Positions 9,266-17,973 of a DNA stretch of 64,000 nt are shown here, one piece after another. The DNA comes from Pseudomonas weihenstephanensis (GTDB lineage Bacteria > Pseudomonadota > Gammaproteobacteria > Pseudomonadales > Pseudomonadaceae): assembly GCF_001043055.1 (NCBI RefSeq), contig NZ_JYLF01000001.1:248001-312000 (forward strand). The letters are read 5' to 3'. The notes under the pieces are model-generated. The model was not told the origin of the DNA and ran no database searches. It saw nothing but the letters and a program-made list of their open reading frames with translations. A program made the position numbers and the translations under genes. Positions within the stretch are counted from its first letter, which is position 1, and every line of letters starts with the position of its first letter.

Positions 9266-9284
9266 AATAAGAATCAATACCATT
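9266..9284 (+). promoter_or_regulatory. Candidate Fur box upstream of piuC
   Basis: Read on the minus strand, AATGGTATTGATTCTTATT agrees with the Fur-box pattern AATGATAATTATTCTCATT at 15 of 19 positions. It ends 29 bp before the piuC ATG at 9314. Together with the box at 9162-9178 it gives each divergent gene its own site. Confidence 0.65.
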
Positions 9285-9313
9285 GCCATCCCTTTGCTAT
9301 CAGGTACTGCGCC

Positions 9314-9994
9314 ATGCTGCTGCATATTCCCGGCTTGTTCTCCCGTGAAGAAGTACTGCGCATACGCGAGGCGCTGGCGCAGGCCGATTGGGCTGACGGC
9401 AAAATCACCGCCGGGTTTCAGTCGGCCAAAGTCAAACACAACCTGCAATTGCCCGAAGGCCATCCGCTGGCCAAAGAAATCGGCGCCGCCATGATTGACC
9501 GGCTGTGGCAGAACCCGCAGTTCATGTCCGCTGCGTTGCCGCACAAAGTGTTTCCGCCGTTGCTCAATTGCTACACGGCGGGCGGCAGTTTCGACTTTCA
9601 TATCGACAATGCCGTGCGCCAGCCCAAGGGCAACCCGGAACGGGTGCGCACCGACCTGTCGGCGACGCTGTTCTTCAGTGACCCCGAAGATTACGACGGC
9701 GGCGAACTGGTGATTCAGGACACTTACGGCGTGCGTCAGGTGAAACTCCCGGCGGGCGATATGGTGCTGTACCCCGGCACGAGCCTGCACAAGGTCAACG
9801 CGGTCACGCGCGGGACGCGCTTTGCGTCGTTTTTCTGGACCCAGAGCCTGGTGCGCGAAGACAGTCAGCGCACCCTGCTGTATGAAATGGACGGCGCGAT
9901 TCAGCAACTGACCCGTGACGTGCCCGACCACCCCTCACTGATCCAGCTCACCGGCACTTACCACAACCTGCTGCGCCGCTGGGTTGAGGTGTAA
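9314..9994 (+). CDS. piuC: PKHD-type Fe(II)/2-oxoglutarate dioxygenase PiuC
   Basis: A 226-residue cytoplasmic hydroxylase of the PKHD/YbiX family, using Fe(II) and 2-oxoglutarate. The metal triad is visible as H96 and D98 ([10 protein letters not shown]) and H159 ([10 protein letters not shown]), and R169 would bind 2-oxoglutarate. The ATG at 9314 gives the family length of 226; an upstream in-frame ATG at 9251 would add 21 residues that overlap the Fur-like box, so I reject it. It is divergent from piuA and followed after 3 bp by a Sel1-repeat gene, as in PA4515-PA4516. Its physiological substrate is unknown. Confidence 0.92.
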   Translation: MLLHIPGLFSREEVLRIREALAQADWADGKITAGFQSAKVKHNLQLPEGHPLAKEIGAAMIDRLWQNPQFMSAALPHKVFPPLLNCYTAGGSFDFHIDNAVRQPKGNPERVRTDLSATLFFSDPEDYDGGELVIQDTYGVRQVKLPAGDMVLYPGTSLHKVNAVTRGTRFASFFWTQSLVREDSQRTLLYEMDGAIQQLTRDVPDHPSLIQLTGTYHNLLRRWVEV

Positions 9995-9997
9995 GTC

Positions 9998-10720
9998 ATG
10001 CCTTTCCAATTGCGCCGCGAAGAAGTGCTCGACGGCGAGCAGTTGCGCGCCATGCTCACTGAGAACCCGGCTCGCGCGGCGCAGGCGATTCTGATCGCCG
10101 CCAAACAAGGCATCGTCGATGGCCAAGCCTTGTTGGGCCAGATCTTGCTCGACGGGCAAGGGATTGAGCGCGACGCGGTGCTGGCCAAACGCTGGTTTCA
10201 AATTGCCGCCAATGGCGGTCACCTGATGGCGCGCAACATGCTGGGTCGTTGCTGGGAACTGGGTTGGGGCGGGCCGGTTGATTGGGCGTTGGCCAGCCTT
10301 GAATACCGCCAGGCGGCCGAAGCCGGGCTGGACTGGGCGATGTACAACTACGCCAATTTGTTGGCCACCGGGCGCGGGGTGATCGAGAACCAGCCCGCCG
10401 CGCTGGCGCTCTACCGGCAGGCGGCAGAGCGGGGGCATGCCAAGTCGATGAACCTGGTGGGGCGGTATCTGGAGGACGGACAGTTTTGTGCCCAGGATCT
10501 GGATGCGGCGCGGCACTGGTACAAATGCTCGGCCCAAGGTGGGGATTTTCGCGGGCAGTTCAGTCATGCGTCGGTGCTGGCCGAGGCTGGCCAGATAGAC
10601 GAAGCGCTGGTGTGGTTCGAGCGAGCGTTGGCGGGCGGTAATAGCAAGTTTCTTGCCGTGGCGCATCAGACCCTGGCCAGCGCCCCCGATCCCAGAATCC
10701 GTGCCTTGGCGCAGCCTTAG
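9998..10720 (+). CDS. Sel1/tetratricopeptide repeat protein
   Basis: A 240-residue soluble protein made of Sel1-like helical repeats. Repeating units are visible in the A.G...A...L......G......A..WF pattern: GQALLGQILLDGQGIERDAVLAKRWF, GHLMARNMLGRCWELGWG and so on, about five copies between residues 40 and 220. No signal peptide. The start follows the piuC stop by 3 bp with GAGG upstream, so the two genes are probably co-transcribed and iron-regulated. Sel1 repeats mediate protein-protein contacts; the partner is unknown, though the link with PiuC is conserved in Pseudomonas. Confidence 0.85.
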   Translation: MPFQLRREEVLDGEQLRAMLTENPARAAQAILIAAKQGIVDGQALLGQILLDGQGIERDAVLAKRWFQIAANGGHLMARNMLGRCWELGWGGPVDWALASLEYRQAAEAGLDWAMYNYANLLATGRGVIENQPAALALYRQAAERGHAKSMNLVGRYLEDGQFCAQDLDAARHWYKCSAQGGDFRGQFSHASVLAEAGQIDEALVWFERALAGGNSKFLAVAHQTLASAPDPRIRALAQP

Positions 10721-10745
10721 GCGTTTTGAGCGTTTTGAGCTTGAA

Positions 10746-10773
10746 CGCCCCTGTGCCATTGAGCACAGGGCGC
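10746..10773 (+). terminator. Hairpin after the Sel1-repeat gene
   Basis: CGCC(C)CTGTGC pairs with GCACAGGGCG around a six-base loop, 25 bp after the stop codon. A run of A follows, so it is a better hairpin than terminator in the plus direction; it stands beside the stronger stem at 10781-10810. Confidence 0.5.
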
Positions 10774-10780
10774 AGGTATA

Positions 10781-10810
10781 AAAAAACCCATGACGTGTCA
10801 TGGGTTTTTT
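10781..10810. terminator. Bidirectional terminator between the Sel1-repeat gene and speC
   Basis: A near-perfect palindrome with arms AAAAAACCCATGAC and GTCATGGGTTTTTT. It has T-runs on both strands and sits between two convergent genes, so it can end both transcripts. Confidence 0.85.
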
Positions 10811-10822
10811 AAGCGTTGAGGC

Positions 10823-11986
10823 TTACAGGTAGTACGACTTCAGCGGCGGGAAGCCATTGAATTCAACAGCGCTGTAACTGGTGGTGTAAGCACCGGTCGA
10901 CAACCAGTACAGCCGGTCACCAATGGCCAGGTTCAACGGCAGGCCGTATTTGTAGTTCTCGTACATGATGTCGGCGCTGTCGCACGTTGGCCCGGCGATC
11001 ACGACTTCTTCCATTTCGCCTTTCTTCTCAGTCCAGATCGGAAACTTGATGGCTTCGTCCATGGTTTCGATCAGGCCCGAAAATTTACCGACATCGGTGT
11101 ACACCCAACGCTCGACGGCGGTGCGCGATTTGCGTGCCACCAGCACCACTTCGCTGACCAGAATGCCCGCGTTGGCGATCAGCGAACGACCCGGCTCCAG
11201 AATGATTTCTGGCAGGTCGTCGCCGAAGTCTTCTTTGAGGAAGCGAATGATTTCTTCGGCGTAGGTTTCCAGGCTGTTGGTGCGGGTGATGTAGTTGGCC
11301 GGGAAGCCACCGCCCATGTTGATCAGCTTGAGCACGATGCCGTCTTCTTCTTTCAGGCGCTCGAAGATCACTTTGACCTTGGCAATGGCAGCGTCCCACA
11401 CGCTGATGTCGCGCTGTTGCGACCCCACGTGGAACGAAATGCCGTAGGGCACTAGGCCCAGGTCACGGGCCAGAATCAGCAAGTCCATGGCCATGTCGGT
11501 CTGGCAGCCAAACTTGCGTGACAAAGGCCAGTCAGCCGTGGTCGAGCCTTCGGTCAGGATGCGCACATACACCTTTGAACCGGGGGCGGCTTTGGCAATG
11601 TTGCGCAAGTCGGCTTCGGAGTCGGTGGAGAACAGGCGCACGCCTTTGTCGTAGAAGTAACGAATGTCTTTGGATTTTTTGATCGTGTTGCCGTAGCTGA
11701 TGCGCTCGGGGCCGACGCCTTGGGCCATGACTTTATCCAGCTCGTAGATCGACGCGATGTCGAAGTTCGACCCCTTGTCGCGCAGCAAATCAATGATTTC
11801 GACGGCCGGGTTGGCCTTGACGGCGTAGTACACCTTGGCGAACTCAAAGCCGGCCCGCAGATCGTCATAGGCTTTGCTGATCATCGCGGTGTCGATCACC
11901 ACGAACGGGGTTTCCTGGGTGTCAGCGAACGCCTTCATTTTTTGGAAGGTTTCGCGCGCGTAATAGTCTTCGACCTGAATCGACAT
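10823..11986 (-). CDS. speC: Ornithine decarboxylase
   Basis: A 387-residue PLP enzyme of the alanine-racemase-fold (eukaryotic-like) ornithine/diaminopimelate decarboxylase family. It converts ornithine to putrescine in the cytoplasm. K57 in YYAVKANP is the PLP lysine; HVGSQQRD, GGGFPANY and EPGRSLIAN bind the cofactor phosphate; GPTCDSAD carries the active-site cysteine contributed by the partner subunit, followed by the aspartate that selects ornithine. The ATG at 11986 has AGGAG 9 bp upstream. The leader is long, with a promoter, ArgR-like repeats and a small upstream ORF annotated separately. The convergent neighbour is the Sel1-repeat gene, as at PA4516-PA4519. Confidence 0.95.
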   Translation of the reverse strand: MSIQVEDYYARETFQKMKAFADTQETPFVVIDTAMISKAYDDLRAGFEFAKVYYAVKANPAVEIIDLLRDKGSNFDIASIYELDKVMAQGVGPERISYGNTIKKSKDIRYFYDKGVRLFSTDSEADLRNIAKAAPGSKVYVRILTEGSTTADWPLSRKFGCQTDMAMDLLILARDLGLVPYGISFHVGSQQRDISVWDAAIAKVKVIFERLKEEDGIVLKLINMGGGFPANYITRTNSLETYAEEIIRFLKEDFGDDLPEIILEPGRSLIANAGILVSEVVLVARKSRTAVERWVYTDVGKFSGLIETMDEAIKFPIWTEKKGEMEEVVIAGPTCDSADIMYENYKYGLPLNLAIGDRLYWLSTGAYTTSYSAVEFNGFPPLKSYYL

Positions 11987-12014
11987 GCTGTGGGACTCCT
12001 AGTGGCAAACGTCA

Positions 12015-12080
12015 TCAATCAAGGGGTGCAACTGAACATCCTCCGTATCCCCACTTTGGTTCGCCTACTTCCCAAGGCAT
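12015..12080 (-). CDS. Candidate 21-residue leader peptide of speC
   Basis: An ATG ORF on the speC strand that ends 28 bp before the speC start. The product begins MPWEVGEPKW and continues with GYGGCS, then a Pro-Leu-Asp end and TGA. It has two tryptophans and one cysteine and no signal peptide. Only a weak Shine-Dalgarno (CGGCGGA, close to the ATG) is present. It is downstream of the proposed promoter at 12175-12203, so it would be in the mRNA. Control of polyamine enzymes by short upstream ORFs is known elsewhere; a role here is inference and the ORF could be chance. Confidence 0.35.
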   Translation of the reverse strand: MPWEVGEPKWGYGGCSVAPLD

Positions 12081-12174
12081 GTCCGCCGAAAGCAAAAAAG
12101 GTAAATGAACCTTGCTGTCTCGTCGTCAGTACTTGAGCCGGATGGATCGTTTCCAGCATGGATGTTCGGCGCGA

Positions 12175-12203
12175 ACTGTAGGGGGTGATTGCGCATTGAG
12201 CAA
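12175..12203 (-). promoter_or_regulatory. Candidate sigma-70 promoter of speC
   Basis: On the minus strand TTGCTC (12198-12203) and TACAGT (12175-12180) are separated by 17 bp. The start site would fall near 12168, giving a 5' leader of about 180 nt that contains the small ORF at 12015-12080. An ArgR-like site lies immediately upstream of the -35. Confidence 0.5.
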
Positions 12204-12210
12204 CAACAAA

Positions 12211-12246
12211 TGTCGCGTTTATGTACGCGTTCGTCGCGGGTTCAAT
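12211..12246. promoter_or_regulatory. ArgR-like direct repeat upstream of speC
   Basis: Half-sites TGTCGC at 12211 and CGTCGC at 12232 are exactly 21 bp apart. The P. aeruginosa ArgR half-site is described as TGTCGC-N8-AA arranged as direct repeats of about that period. The first half shares AATGTCGCRTTTATGTA with the region upstream of the dppA-like gene at 27497-29122. The second half lacks the trailing AA. The gene is an ornithine-consuming enzyme, so arginine-responsive control would make sense. Confidence 0.5.
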
Positions 12247-12320
12247 GACAGCTATTTAACTAACCGACATTGATGACGTAGGGATGTTCCATCAACAGGC
12301 ATTTGAGGCGGGATATCAGC

Positions 12321-12348
12321 TGTAGGCGCGAGCGTGCTCGCCCCTACA
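12321..12348. repeat. REP-like palindrome between speC leader and opuC operon
   Basis: TGTAGGCGCGAGC and GCTCGCCCCTACA form an almost perfect 13-base inverted repeat with a GT loop. Sequence and layout resemble the GCGAGC/GCTCGC REP elements common in fluorescent pseudomonads. It lies 19 bp beyond the end of the ATPase gene and could also stabilise or end its transcript. Together with 11987-12320 it accounts for the 380-bp gene-free stretch here. Confidence 0.7.
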
Positions 12349-12366
12349 GTGATCAGGCTATGGCGC

Positions 12367-13524
12367 TTAAGCCAGTGCGGTTTCGGCGGGTGACACGATG
12401 CTGGTTTTAGCCCCGCGTGAACGGCCCGAACTCAGGTACGCCGCAATGGATTCCTGGGTCACTTCACCCTGGAACACACAGTCGGTGTCCATCACCGGCA
12501 ACCACGAGCGGTTGAATTCGTACATGCGCGACAGCAGGATGCGCAGGTGTTCTTCGGAGGCCGCCGTCGCGGTGAACTGGCGCAGGTATTGGCCGCAGGT
12601 GCCTGTCTGGCGATGCAGGTCGCGGCGACGTACATAACCCAGTGCTTTGTTGTCGGCACAGGTGACCACGACGTACCGACGGTCGAGTTCGTCCATCAGC
12701 TCCAGTGCTTCGCCCACGGGCGTCTCGGGGCTGACCGATGGCGCGTTGTCGGCCGCGTCTTCGGCCTTGACCAGCAGCAGGCGTTTAAGCGTGCTGTCTT
12801 GACCCACGAAGTTGCTGACAAATTCGTCGGCCGGGTGGGCCAGCAAAGTGTCCGGGTGGTCCATCTGCAACAGTTTGCCGCCCCGGAAGATGGCAATTTT
12901 GTCGCCCAGCTTGATCGCTTCGTCGATGTCGTGGCTGACCATGATCACGGTCTTGTTCAGCGCCCGTTGCATCTCGAAGAACTCGTTCTGGATCATCTCG
13001 CGGTTGATCGGGTCAACCGCACCGAACGGTTCGTCCATCAGCAGCAGCGGTGCATCCGCCGCCAAGGCTCGGATCACGCCGATACGCTGCTGTTGGCCGC
13101 CCGACAACTCACGCGGGTAGCGATGCAGGTATTGCTTGGGTTCGAGCTTGATCATGCTCATCAGCTCACGTGCCCGTTCGTGGCACTTTTGCTTGTCCCA
13201 GCCCAGCAGGCGCGGGACCACGGTGATGTTCTCTTCGATGGTCATGTTGGGAAACAGACCGATCTGCTGGATCACGTAGCCGATGTTGCGGCGCAAGGTC
13301 ACCGGGTCGAGGTCGGTGGTGTCTTCGCCGTTGATCAAAATCTTGCCCGAGGTGGGCTTGATCAGGCGGTTGATCATTTTCAGTGTGGTGCTCTTGCCGC
13401 AACCCGAAGGCCCGAGGAACACGCAGATTTCGCCTTCGTTGACGGTCAGGTTTACCGAGTCCACGGCTTTGACGTCTTTGCCGTTGCTTTGGAAGGTTTT
13501 GCTGAGGTTTTGAAGTTCGATCAT
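12367..13524 (-). CDS. opuCA: Osmoprotectant ABC transporter ATP-binding protein, OpuCA type
   Basis: A 385-residue ATPase of the betaine/carnitine/choline importer. Walker A GPSGCGKST lies at about residues 38-46, LSGGQQQR is the ABC signature, and LLLMDEPFGAVD is Walker B. After residue 280 there is a CBS-type regulatory region (SPETPVGEALELMDELDRRY), usual in osmosensing ABC ATPases. I start it at ATG 13524, which overlaps the upstream permease stop as ATGA; a longer upstream extension would run into that gene. It is the last of four genes in the operon. Confidence 0.92.
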   Translation of the reverse strand: MIELQNLSKTFQSNGKDVKAVDSVNLTVNEGEICVFLGPSGCGKSTTLKMINRLIKPTSGKILINGEDTTDLDPVTLRRNIGYVIQQIGLFPNMTIEENITVVPRLLGWDKQKCHERARELMSMIKLEPKQYLHRYPRELSGGQQQRIGVIRALAADAPLLLMDEPFGAVDPINREMIQNEFFEMQRALNKTVIMVSHDIDEAIKLGDKIAIFRGGKLLQMDHPDTLLAHPADEFVSNFVGQDSTLKRLLLVKAEDAADNAPSVSPETPVGEALELMDELDRRYVVVTCADNKALGYVRRRDLHRQTGTCGQYLRQFTATAASEEHLRILLSRMYEFNRSWLPVMDTDCVFQGEVTQESIAAYLSSGRSRGAKTSIVSPAETALA

Positions 13525-14174
13525 TTGAGCAGTCCTTTTGGAGTCAGCGAGCGTTGCAGCCATTGCAAAAGCAGGTCGGCGATGATGGCCAGCACACTGA
13601 CCAATACCGCGCCGACAATGAGCATCGACATGTCGCTACGGCTGATTGCAGCAAGAATAAGTACACCCAGGCCACCGGCACCGATGGTGGCAGCGATGGT
13701 CATGACACCAATGTTCATGACCACGGCGGTGCGTACACCGGCCAGAATCACGGGCACCGCGATCGGCAGTTCAACCATGCGCAGGCGCTGGCCGAAGGTC
13801 ATGCCGATGCCACGGGCGGCTTCACGAATACCCGGTTCCACACCCGTCAGGGCGAGGAAGGTGTTGCGCATGATGGGCAACAGCGAATACAGGAACACAG
13901 CGGTGATGGCCGGCATCGGCCCAAGGCCCTGGCCAAACTTGGAGTAGAACGGCAGCAGCAGGCCAAACAGGGCAATGGAGGGGATGGTCAGCAGCACGGT
14001 GGCGCTGGCTTGCAGGGGGCCGGCCAGTGTCGGGAAGCGCGTCATCAGCACCCCCAGTGGCACACCGACAACAATGGCCAAGGTCACGGCGATGCCGACC
14101 AAGGTGATGTGCTGCCAGGTCAGATGCAGTACGAGCGACCAATCCATGTGGGAAAAGGCGTTTAGAAATTCCAT
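13521..14174 (-). CDS. opuCB: Osmoprotectant ABC transporter permease, OpuCB type
   Basis: A 217-residue inner-membrane permease with about five or six hydrophobic segments. It contains the binding-protein-dependent transport EAA-like loop (GVEPGIREAARGIGMTFGQRL), which docks on the ATPase. AGGAG lies 4 bp ahead of the ATG at 14174. The gene overlaps opuCA by 4 bp and follows the binding-protein gene by 9 bp. Confidence 0.92.
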   Translation of the reverse strand: MEFLNAFSHMDWSLVLHLTWQHITLVGIAVTLAIVVGVPLGVLMTRFPTLAGPLQASATVLLTIPSIALFGLLLPFYSKFGQGLGPMPAITAVFLYSLLPIMRNTFLALTGVEPGIREAARGIGMTFGQRLRMVELPIAVPVILAGVRTAVVMNIGVMTIAATIGAGGLGVLILAAISRSDMSMLIVGAVLVSVLAIIADLLLQWLQRSLTPKGLLK

Positions 14175-14183
14175 GTCTTCTCC

Positions 14184-15077
14184 TCAGTTCAGTGGATGTT
14201 GGCGCAGAAACTCTGCGGCGACTTTGGACGGGCTTTCGTGATCGACGTCGACCTTGGCGTTGAGCTGGCGCATGGTTTCGTCGTCAAACAGATCCGCCAG
14301 CGGCTTGAGCAGCCCTTCCAGGTCCGGGTGCGCGTCGAGGTAGGCTTTGCTCACCACCGGCGCTGCGGTGTAGTCGGGGAAGTAATGCAGGTCGTCGTCC
14401 AGCAACTTGAGGTTGAAGGCGCTCAACCGGCCGTCGGTGGTGTAGACCAGACCGGCAAACACCTGGCCGTTTTTCAGCGCGGTGTAGACCAGGCCCGCGT
14501 CCATCTGACGGATGTTGCGGCGGGTCAGGTCCATGCCGTACAGCTTGACCATGCCCAGCAAACCGTCAGAGCGGTTGGCGAACTCGGTGTCCAGCGCCAC
14601 CAGTGCCTCTTTGTTTTGCGGCTCACGCAGGGCCTTGTTCAGGTCGCTGACGGTGTTGATCTGCGGGAAGGCTTCGGCCACTTTTTGCGGCAGGGCCAAG
14701 GCGTAGGTGTTGCTGAACTTGGAGGGGTGCAGCCAGATCAGACCTTTTTTGGCGTCGAGTTCTTTAACGCGGTCGTAGGATTGCTGGCTGTCGAGTTTGT
14801 CGGTGATGTGGTTGTAGGCCACCAGCGACACACCGGTGTATTCCCACACCATGTCCAGCTGCCCGGATTCATGCGCCGAGCGCGCCAGGCTGCTGCCCAG
14901 ACCGCCCGTCACTTGGGCGTTGTAGCCTTTGCTGTTGAGGTATTGCGAGGTGATTTCAGCGAGCAGGGTTTGCTCGGTAAACACTCGCGCCCCGATGCGA
15001 ATCAACGGTTTTTCTGCGGCTTGGACCATTCCTGCGAACAGCATGATGCAGCCTAAAAACAAGCTTATTTTTTTCAT
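14184..15077 (-). CDS. opuCC: Osmoprotectant ABC transporter substrate-binding protein, OpuCC type
   Basis: A 297-residue periplasmic binding protein for glycine betaine or related quaternary amines. The signal peptide (MKKISLFLGCIMLFAGMVQA) is cleaved after AQA. The mature part starts KPLIRIGARVFTEQTLLAEI, typical of the OpuAC/ProX-like fold; WEYTGVSLVAYNH is the usual ligand-pocket segment. An AAAGGA Shine-Dalgarno precedes the ATG. It lies between the two permease genes, the standard opuC order. Confidence 0.92.
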   Translation of the reverse strand: MKKISLFLGCIMLFAGMVQAAEKPLIRIGARVFTEQTLLAEITSQYLNSKGYNAQVTGGLGSSLARSAHESGQLDMVWEYTGVSLVAYNHITDKLDSQQSYDRVKELDAKKGLIWLHPSKFSNTYALALPQKVAEAFPQINTVSDLNKALREPQNKEALVALDTEFANRSDGLLGMVKLYGMDLTRRNIRQMDAGLVYTALKNGQVFAGLVYTTDGRLSAFNLKLLDDDLHYFPDYTAAPVVSKAYLDAHPDLEGLLKPLADLFDDETMRQLNAKVDVDHESPSKVAAEFLRQHPLN

Positions 15078-15102
15078 GGTTTTTCCTTTGCTCAGCCAGA
15101 CC

Positions 15103-15819
15103 TTAAGCAGGTCGTAGGCCGCGTTCCAACCAAAGGCGGCTGATGAGGATCACCAGGCCGTCGAGCAGCAGTGCCAGCAGCGCAGTGCAGGCGGCGCCGA
15201 GGATCAGTTGCGGTTGGTTGTTCAAGGCAATGCCCGGGAAAATCAGGCTGCCCAGGCTGTTGGCACCGATCAGGAACGCCAAGGGCGCGGTGCCGACGTT
15301 GATCGCCAGCGCCACCCGGATGCCACCCATGATGATGGGCACGGCATTGGGCAATTCGACCCGCCATAGCACTTGGCGCGGGGTCATGCCGATGCCGACG
15401 GCGGCTTCTTTGAGTGAACCCTGTACGTTTTTCAGGCCTTCGTAGGTGTTGCGCACAATGGGCAGCAACGAGGCGAGAAACAGGGCGAAGATGGCAGGGC
15501 CGCTACCGATCCCTAAAAAGCCCAGCGCAATGGCCAAAACGGCCAGCGGTGGCACGGTGTTACCAATGTTGAAGACTTGCATGAAGCGTTCCGCACGTCC
15601 GGCCATTGAAGGTCGGCTGAGGAAAATGCCAGCGGGTATCCCTACGAGGAGGGCGGCGAGCATTGAAGCGAGTACGAGGTACAGATGGGCTTGCAGGTAG
15701 AACAACAAATCATCTTGATAGTGTTCGATAGTGCTGATGCCGATCCAATGGACCAACAGGGCCAGGAGGGCGACAACTGCCACGCATCCTATAAGCCCTT
15801 TTCCATAGCGATTAGCCAC
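15103..15819 (-). CDS. opuCD: Osmoprotectant ABC transporter permease, OpuCD type
   Basis: A 238-residue inner-membrane permease, second of the pair in the opuC importer. Several hydrophobic helices and the EAA-like loop (GSLKEAAVGIGMTPRQVL) are visible. I chose GTG at 15819 because AAGGAG lies 7 bp ahead and the first membrane segment follows (GLIGCVAVVALLALLVHW). A longer frame to 15936 adds a Pro-rich stretch that does not look coding. It is the first gene of the four-gene operon. Confidence 0.88.
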   Translation of the reverse strand: MANRYGKGLIGCVAVVALLALLVHWIGISTIEHYQDDLLFYLQAHLYLVLASMLAALLVGIPAGIFLSRPSMAGRAERFMQVFNIGNTVPPLAVLAIALGFLGIGSGPAIFALFLASLLPIVRNTYEGLKNVQGSLKEAAVGIGMTPRQVLWRVELPNAVPIIMGGIRVALAINVGTAPLAFLIGANSLGSLIFPGIALNNQPQLILGAACTALLALLLDGLVILISRLWLERGLRPA

Positions 15820-16160
15820 AGGCGGACTCCTTTTTATTTCAGTCGGCGGACACATTCTCGTGTGGCAAGGCCATTCCTGGCTGCCGACAATGGGTTCGCG
15901 AAGAGCAACAGGCGGGGGCAGAGTAAACGCCGGCATCGCCTGTCATTAGCGCAGCCTCGTCAGGCTAACTTGCTGATATTTCAGCCCCTGACGCGATGTC
16001 GTATCAGGAGAGTGGACGCCTCCACCGTTTAAAAGGTTCACATTATTTACGGCATATTGCCACCCTTGTGATCACATCCAGGGTACCAACGGTGGCTGTT
16101 GATGCCTGATTTGAGCTATAATCCGCGCCCTTTTTTGAATCAATCGTCAGGCGATTTCCC
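15820..16160. other. Divergent promoter region opuC / prfC (341 bp without a gene)
   Basis: The region separates the opuC operon from the divergent prfC. The only core element I can support is a TATAAT at 16117-16122, 39 bp before the prfC start, without a good -35 at standard spacing. GCGTCAGGGGCTGA-like and CTCGTCAGGC stretches recur around 15955-15992 but no convincing operator was identified. Confidence 0.4.
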
Positions 16161-17744
16161 ATGACCAACCAGGCCGCCGAAGTCGCGAAACGCCGCACTT
16201 TCGCCATCATTTCCCACCCCGATGCGGGTAAGACCACCATCACCGAGAAACTCTTGCTGATGGGCAAGGCCATTGCTGTGGCCGGTACGGTGAAATCGCG
16301 AAAGTCCGACCGCCATGCCACCTCCGACTGGATGGAAATGGAGAAGCAACGGGGTATTTCGATTACCACGTCGGTCATGCAGTTCCCGTATCGCGACCAC
16401 ATGATCAACCTGCTCGATACCCCGGGCCACGAAGACTTCTCGGAAGACACCTACCGCACGTTGACCGCTGTTGACTCGGCGCTGATGGTGCTCGATGGCG
16501 GTAAAGGGGTTGAGCCGCGCACCATCGCCCTGATGGACGTGTGCCGCCTGCGTGACACGCCGATTGTCAGCTTCATCAACAAACTGGACCGCGACATTCG
16601 CGACCCGATCGAGCTGTTGGATGAGATCGAAGCCGTACTGAAAATCAAAGCTGCGCCGATCACCTGGCCGATTGGCTGCTACCGCGATTTCAAAGGCGTG
16701 TACCACCTGGCAGACGACTACATCATCGTTTACACCGCCGGTCACGGCCACGAGCGCACCGAAGTCAAAATCATCGAGAAACTCGACTCTGACGAAGCCC
16801 GCGCCCACTTGGGTGATGAGTACCAGCGCTTTGTCGATCAGTTGGAACTGGTTCAGGGCGCGTGCCATGAGTTCAACCAGCAAGAATTCCTCGATGGCCA
16901 ACTGACACCGGTGTTCTTCGGTACGGCGTTGGGCAACTTCGGTGTCGATCACGTGCTCGACGCTGTGGTCAATTGGGCCCCAGAGCCGCTGCCGCGTGTG
17001 GCTAACGAGCGCACAGTGGAGCCGACCGAAGAGAAGTTCAGCGGCTTCGTGTTCAAGATTCAGGCAAACATGGACCCTAAACACCGTGACCGCATCGCCT
17101 TTATGCGTATTTGCTCAGGCAAGTACGAAAAGGGCATGAAAATGCGCCACGTACGGACCGGCAAAGACATCCGCATTGGCGATGCACTGACGTTCTTCTC
17201 CTCTGAGCGTGAACAGCTCGAAGAAGCCTACGCGGGCGACATCATCGGCCTGCATAACCACGGCACCATTCAGATCGGCGACACCTTCACCGAAGGCGAA
17301 GTGCTGGGCTTTACCGGCATTCCGCACTTTGCGCCGGAACTGTTCCGTCGTGTGCGTCTGCGCGACCCGCTCAAATCCAAGCAACTGCGTCAGGGCTTGC
17401 AGCAACTGGCCGAAGAGGGCGCCACGCAGGTGTTCTTCCCGGAGCGCAGCAACGACATCATCTTGGGCGCCGTCGGTGTACTGCAATTCGACGTGGTGGC
17501 CAGCCGTCTGAAAGGCGAATACAAAGTGGAATGCTCCTACGAGCCGATCACCGTGTACTCGGCGCGCTGGATTGAGTGCAGCGATAAGAAGAAGCTTGAA
17601 GAGTTCCAGATCAAAGCGGTCGAAAACCTCGCGATTGATGGCGGTGGTCACCTCACGTACCTGGCGCCGACCCGCGTCAACCTGGCGCTGATGGAAGAGC
17701 GCTGGCCTGATGTGAAGTTCCGCGCAACGCGTGAGCACCACTAA
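16161..17744 (+). CDS. prfC: Peptide chain release factor 3
   Basis: A 527-residue translational GTPase that recycles RF1/RF2 from ribosomes after termination. G1 HPDAGKTT is at residues 19-26, [14 protein letters not shown] is G3, and NKLDRD is G4. The second domain and the C-terminal RF3-specific region are complete, and the length matches E. coli RF3 (529). It stands alone and is followed by a large nested palindrome (17763-17895). Confidence 0.97.
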   Translation: MTNQAAEVAKRRTFAIISHPDAGKTTITEKLLLMGKAIAVAGTVKSRKSDRHATSDWMEMEKQRGISITTSVMQFPYRDHMINLLDTPGHEDFSEDTYRTLTAVDSALMVLDGGKGVEPRTIALMDVCRLRDTPIVSFINKLDRDIRDPIELLDEIEAVLKIKAAPITWPIGCYRDFKGVYHLADDYIIVYTAGHGHERTEVKIIEKLDSDEARAHLGDEYQRFVDQLELVQGACHEFNQQEFLDGQLTPVFFGTALGNFGVDHVLDAVVNWAPEPLPRVANERTVEPTEEKFSGFVFKIQANMDPKHRDRIAFMRICSGKYEKGMKMRHVRTGKDIRIGDALTFFSSEREQLEEAYAGDIIGLHNHGTIQIGDTFTEGEVLGFTGIPHFAPELFRRVRLRDPLKSKQLRQGLQQLAEEGATQVFFPERSNDIILGAVGVLQFDVVASRLKGEYKVECSYEPITVYSARWIECSDKKKLEEFQIKAVENLAIDGGGHLTYLAPTRVNLALMEERWPDVKFRATREHH

Positions 17745-17762
17745 GGCCTGCGTGCCTGTTTG

Positions 17763-17895
17763 AAAAAAGCGAAGCCTTTGGTTTTTGCTGATCTATCAAG
17801 GGATCTGTCACTGCAATCGGCAGGCGCAAGTTTGCGCCTACCGATTGCAGTCGTCTTGAGCCGATCAGCATGATCCGGTGGGGCTTCGCTTTTTT
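17763..17895 (+). terminator. Large nested palindrome after prfC (terminator or structured RNA)
   Basis: The outer arms AAAAAAGCGAAGCC (17763-17776) and GGCTTCGCTTTTTT (17882-17895) enclose a second pair TGCTGATC / GATCAGCA (17787-17794, 17863-17870). Inside is a long hairpin at 17811-17850, with arms CTGCAATCGG / CCGATTGCAG and AGGCGCAA / TTGCGCCT around GT. The right outer arm ends in seven T, so it can stop prfC transcription. The elaborate interior is far more than a terminator needs. Confidence 0.7.
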
Positions 17896-17973
17896 TATGG
17901 GCGCTCGCTTGGCGAAGGCGAGGAAGACGGACTAGCGTTACAGGACGTTTCTCACCCTAGGATGGAATTCCCC

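Noticed and set aside
12547..13947. A 466-codon plus-strand frame crossing opuCA and opuCB
   Set aside because: It spans two genes with overlapping stops on the other strand and has no recognisable domain.
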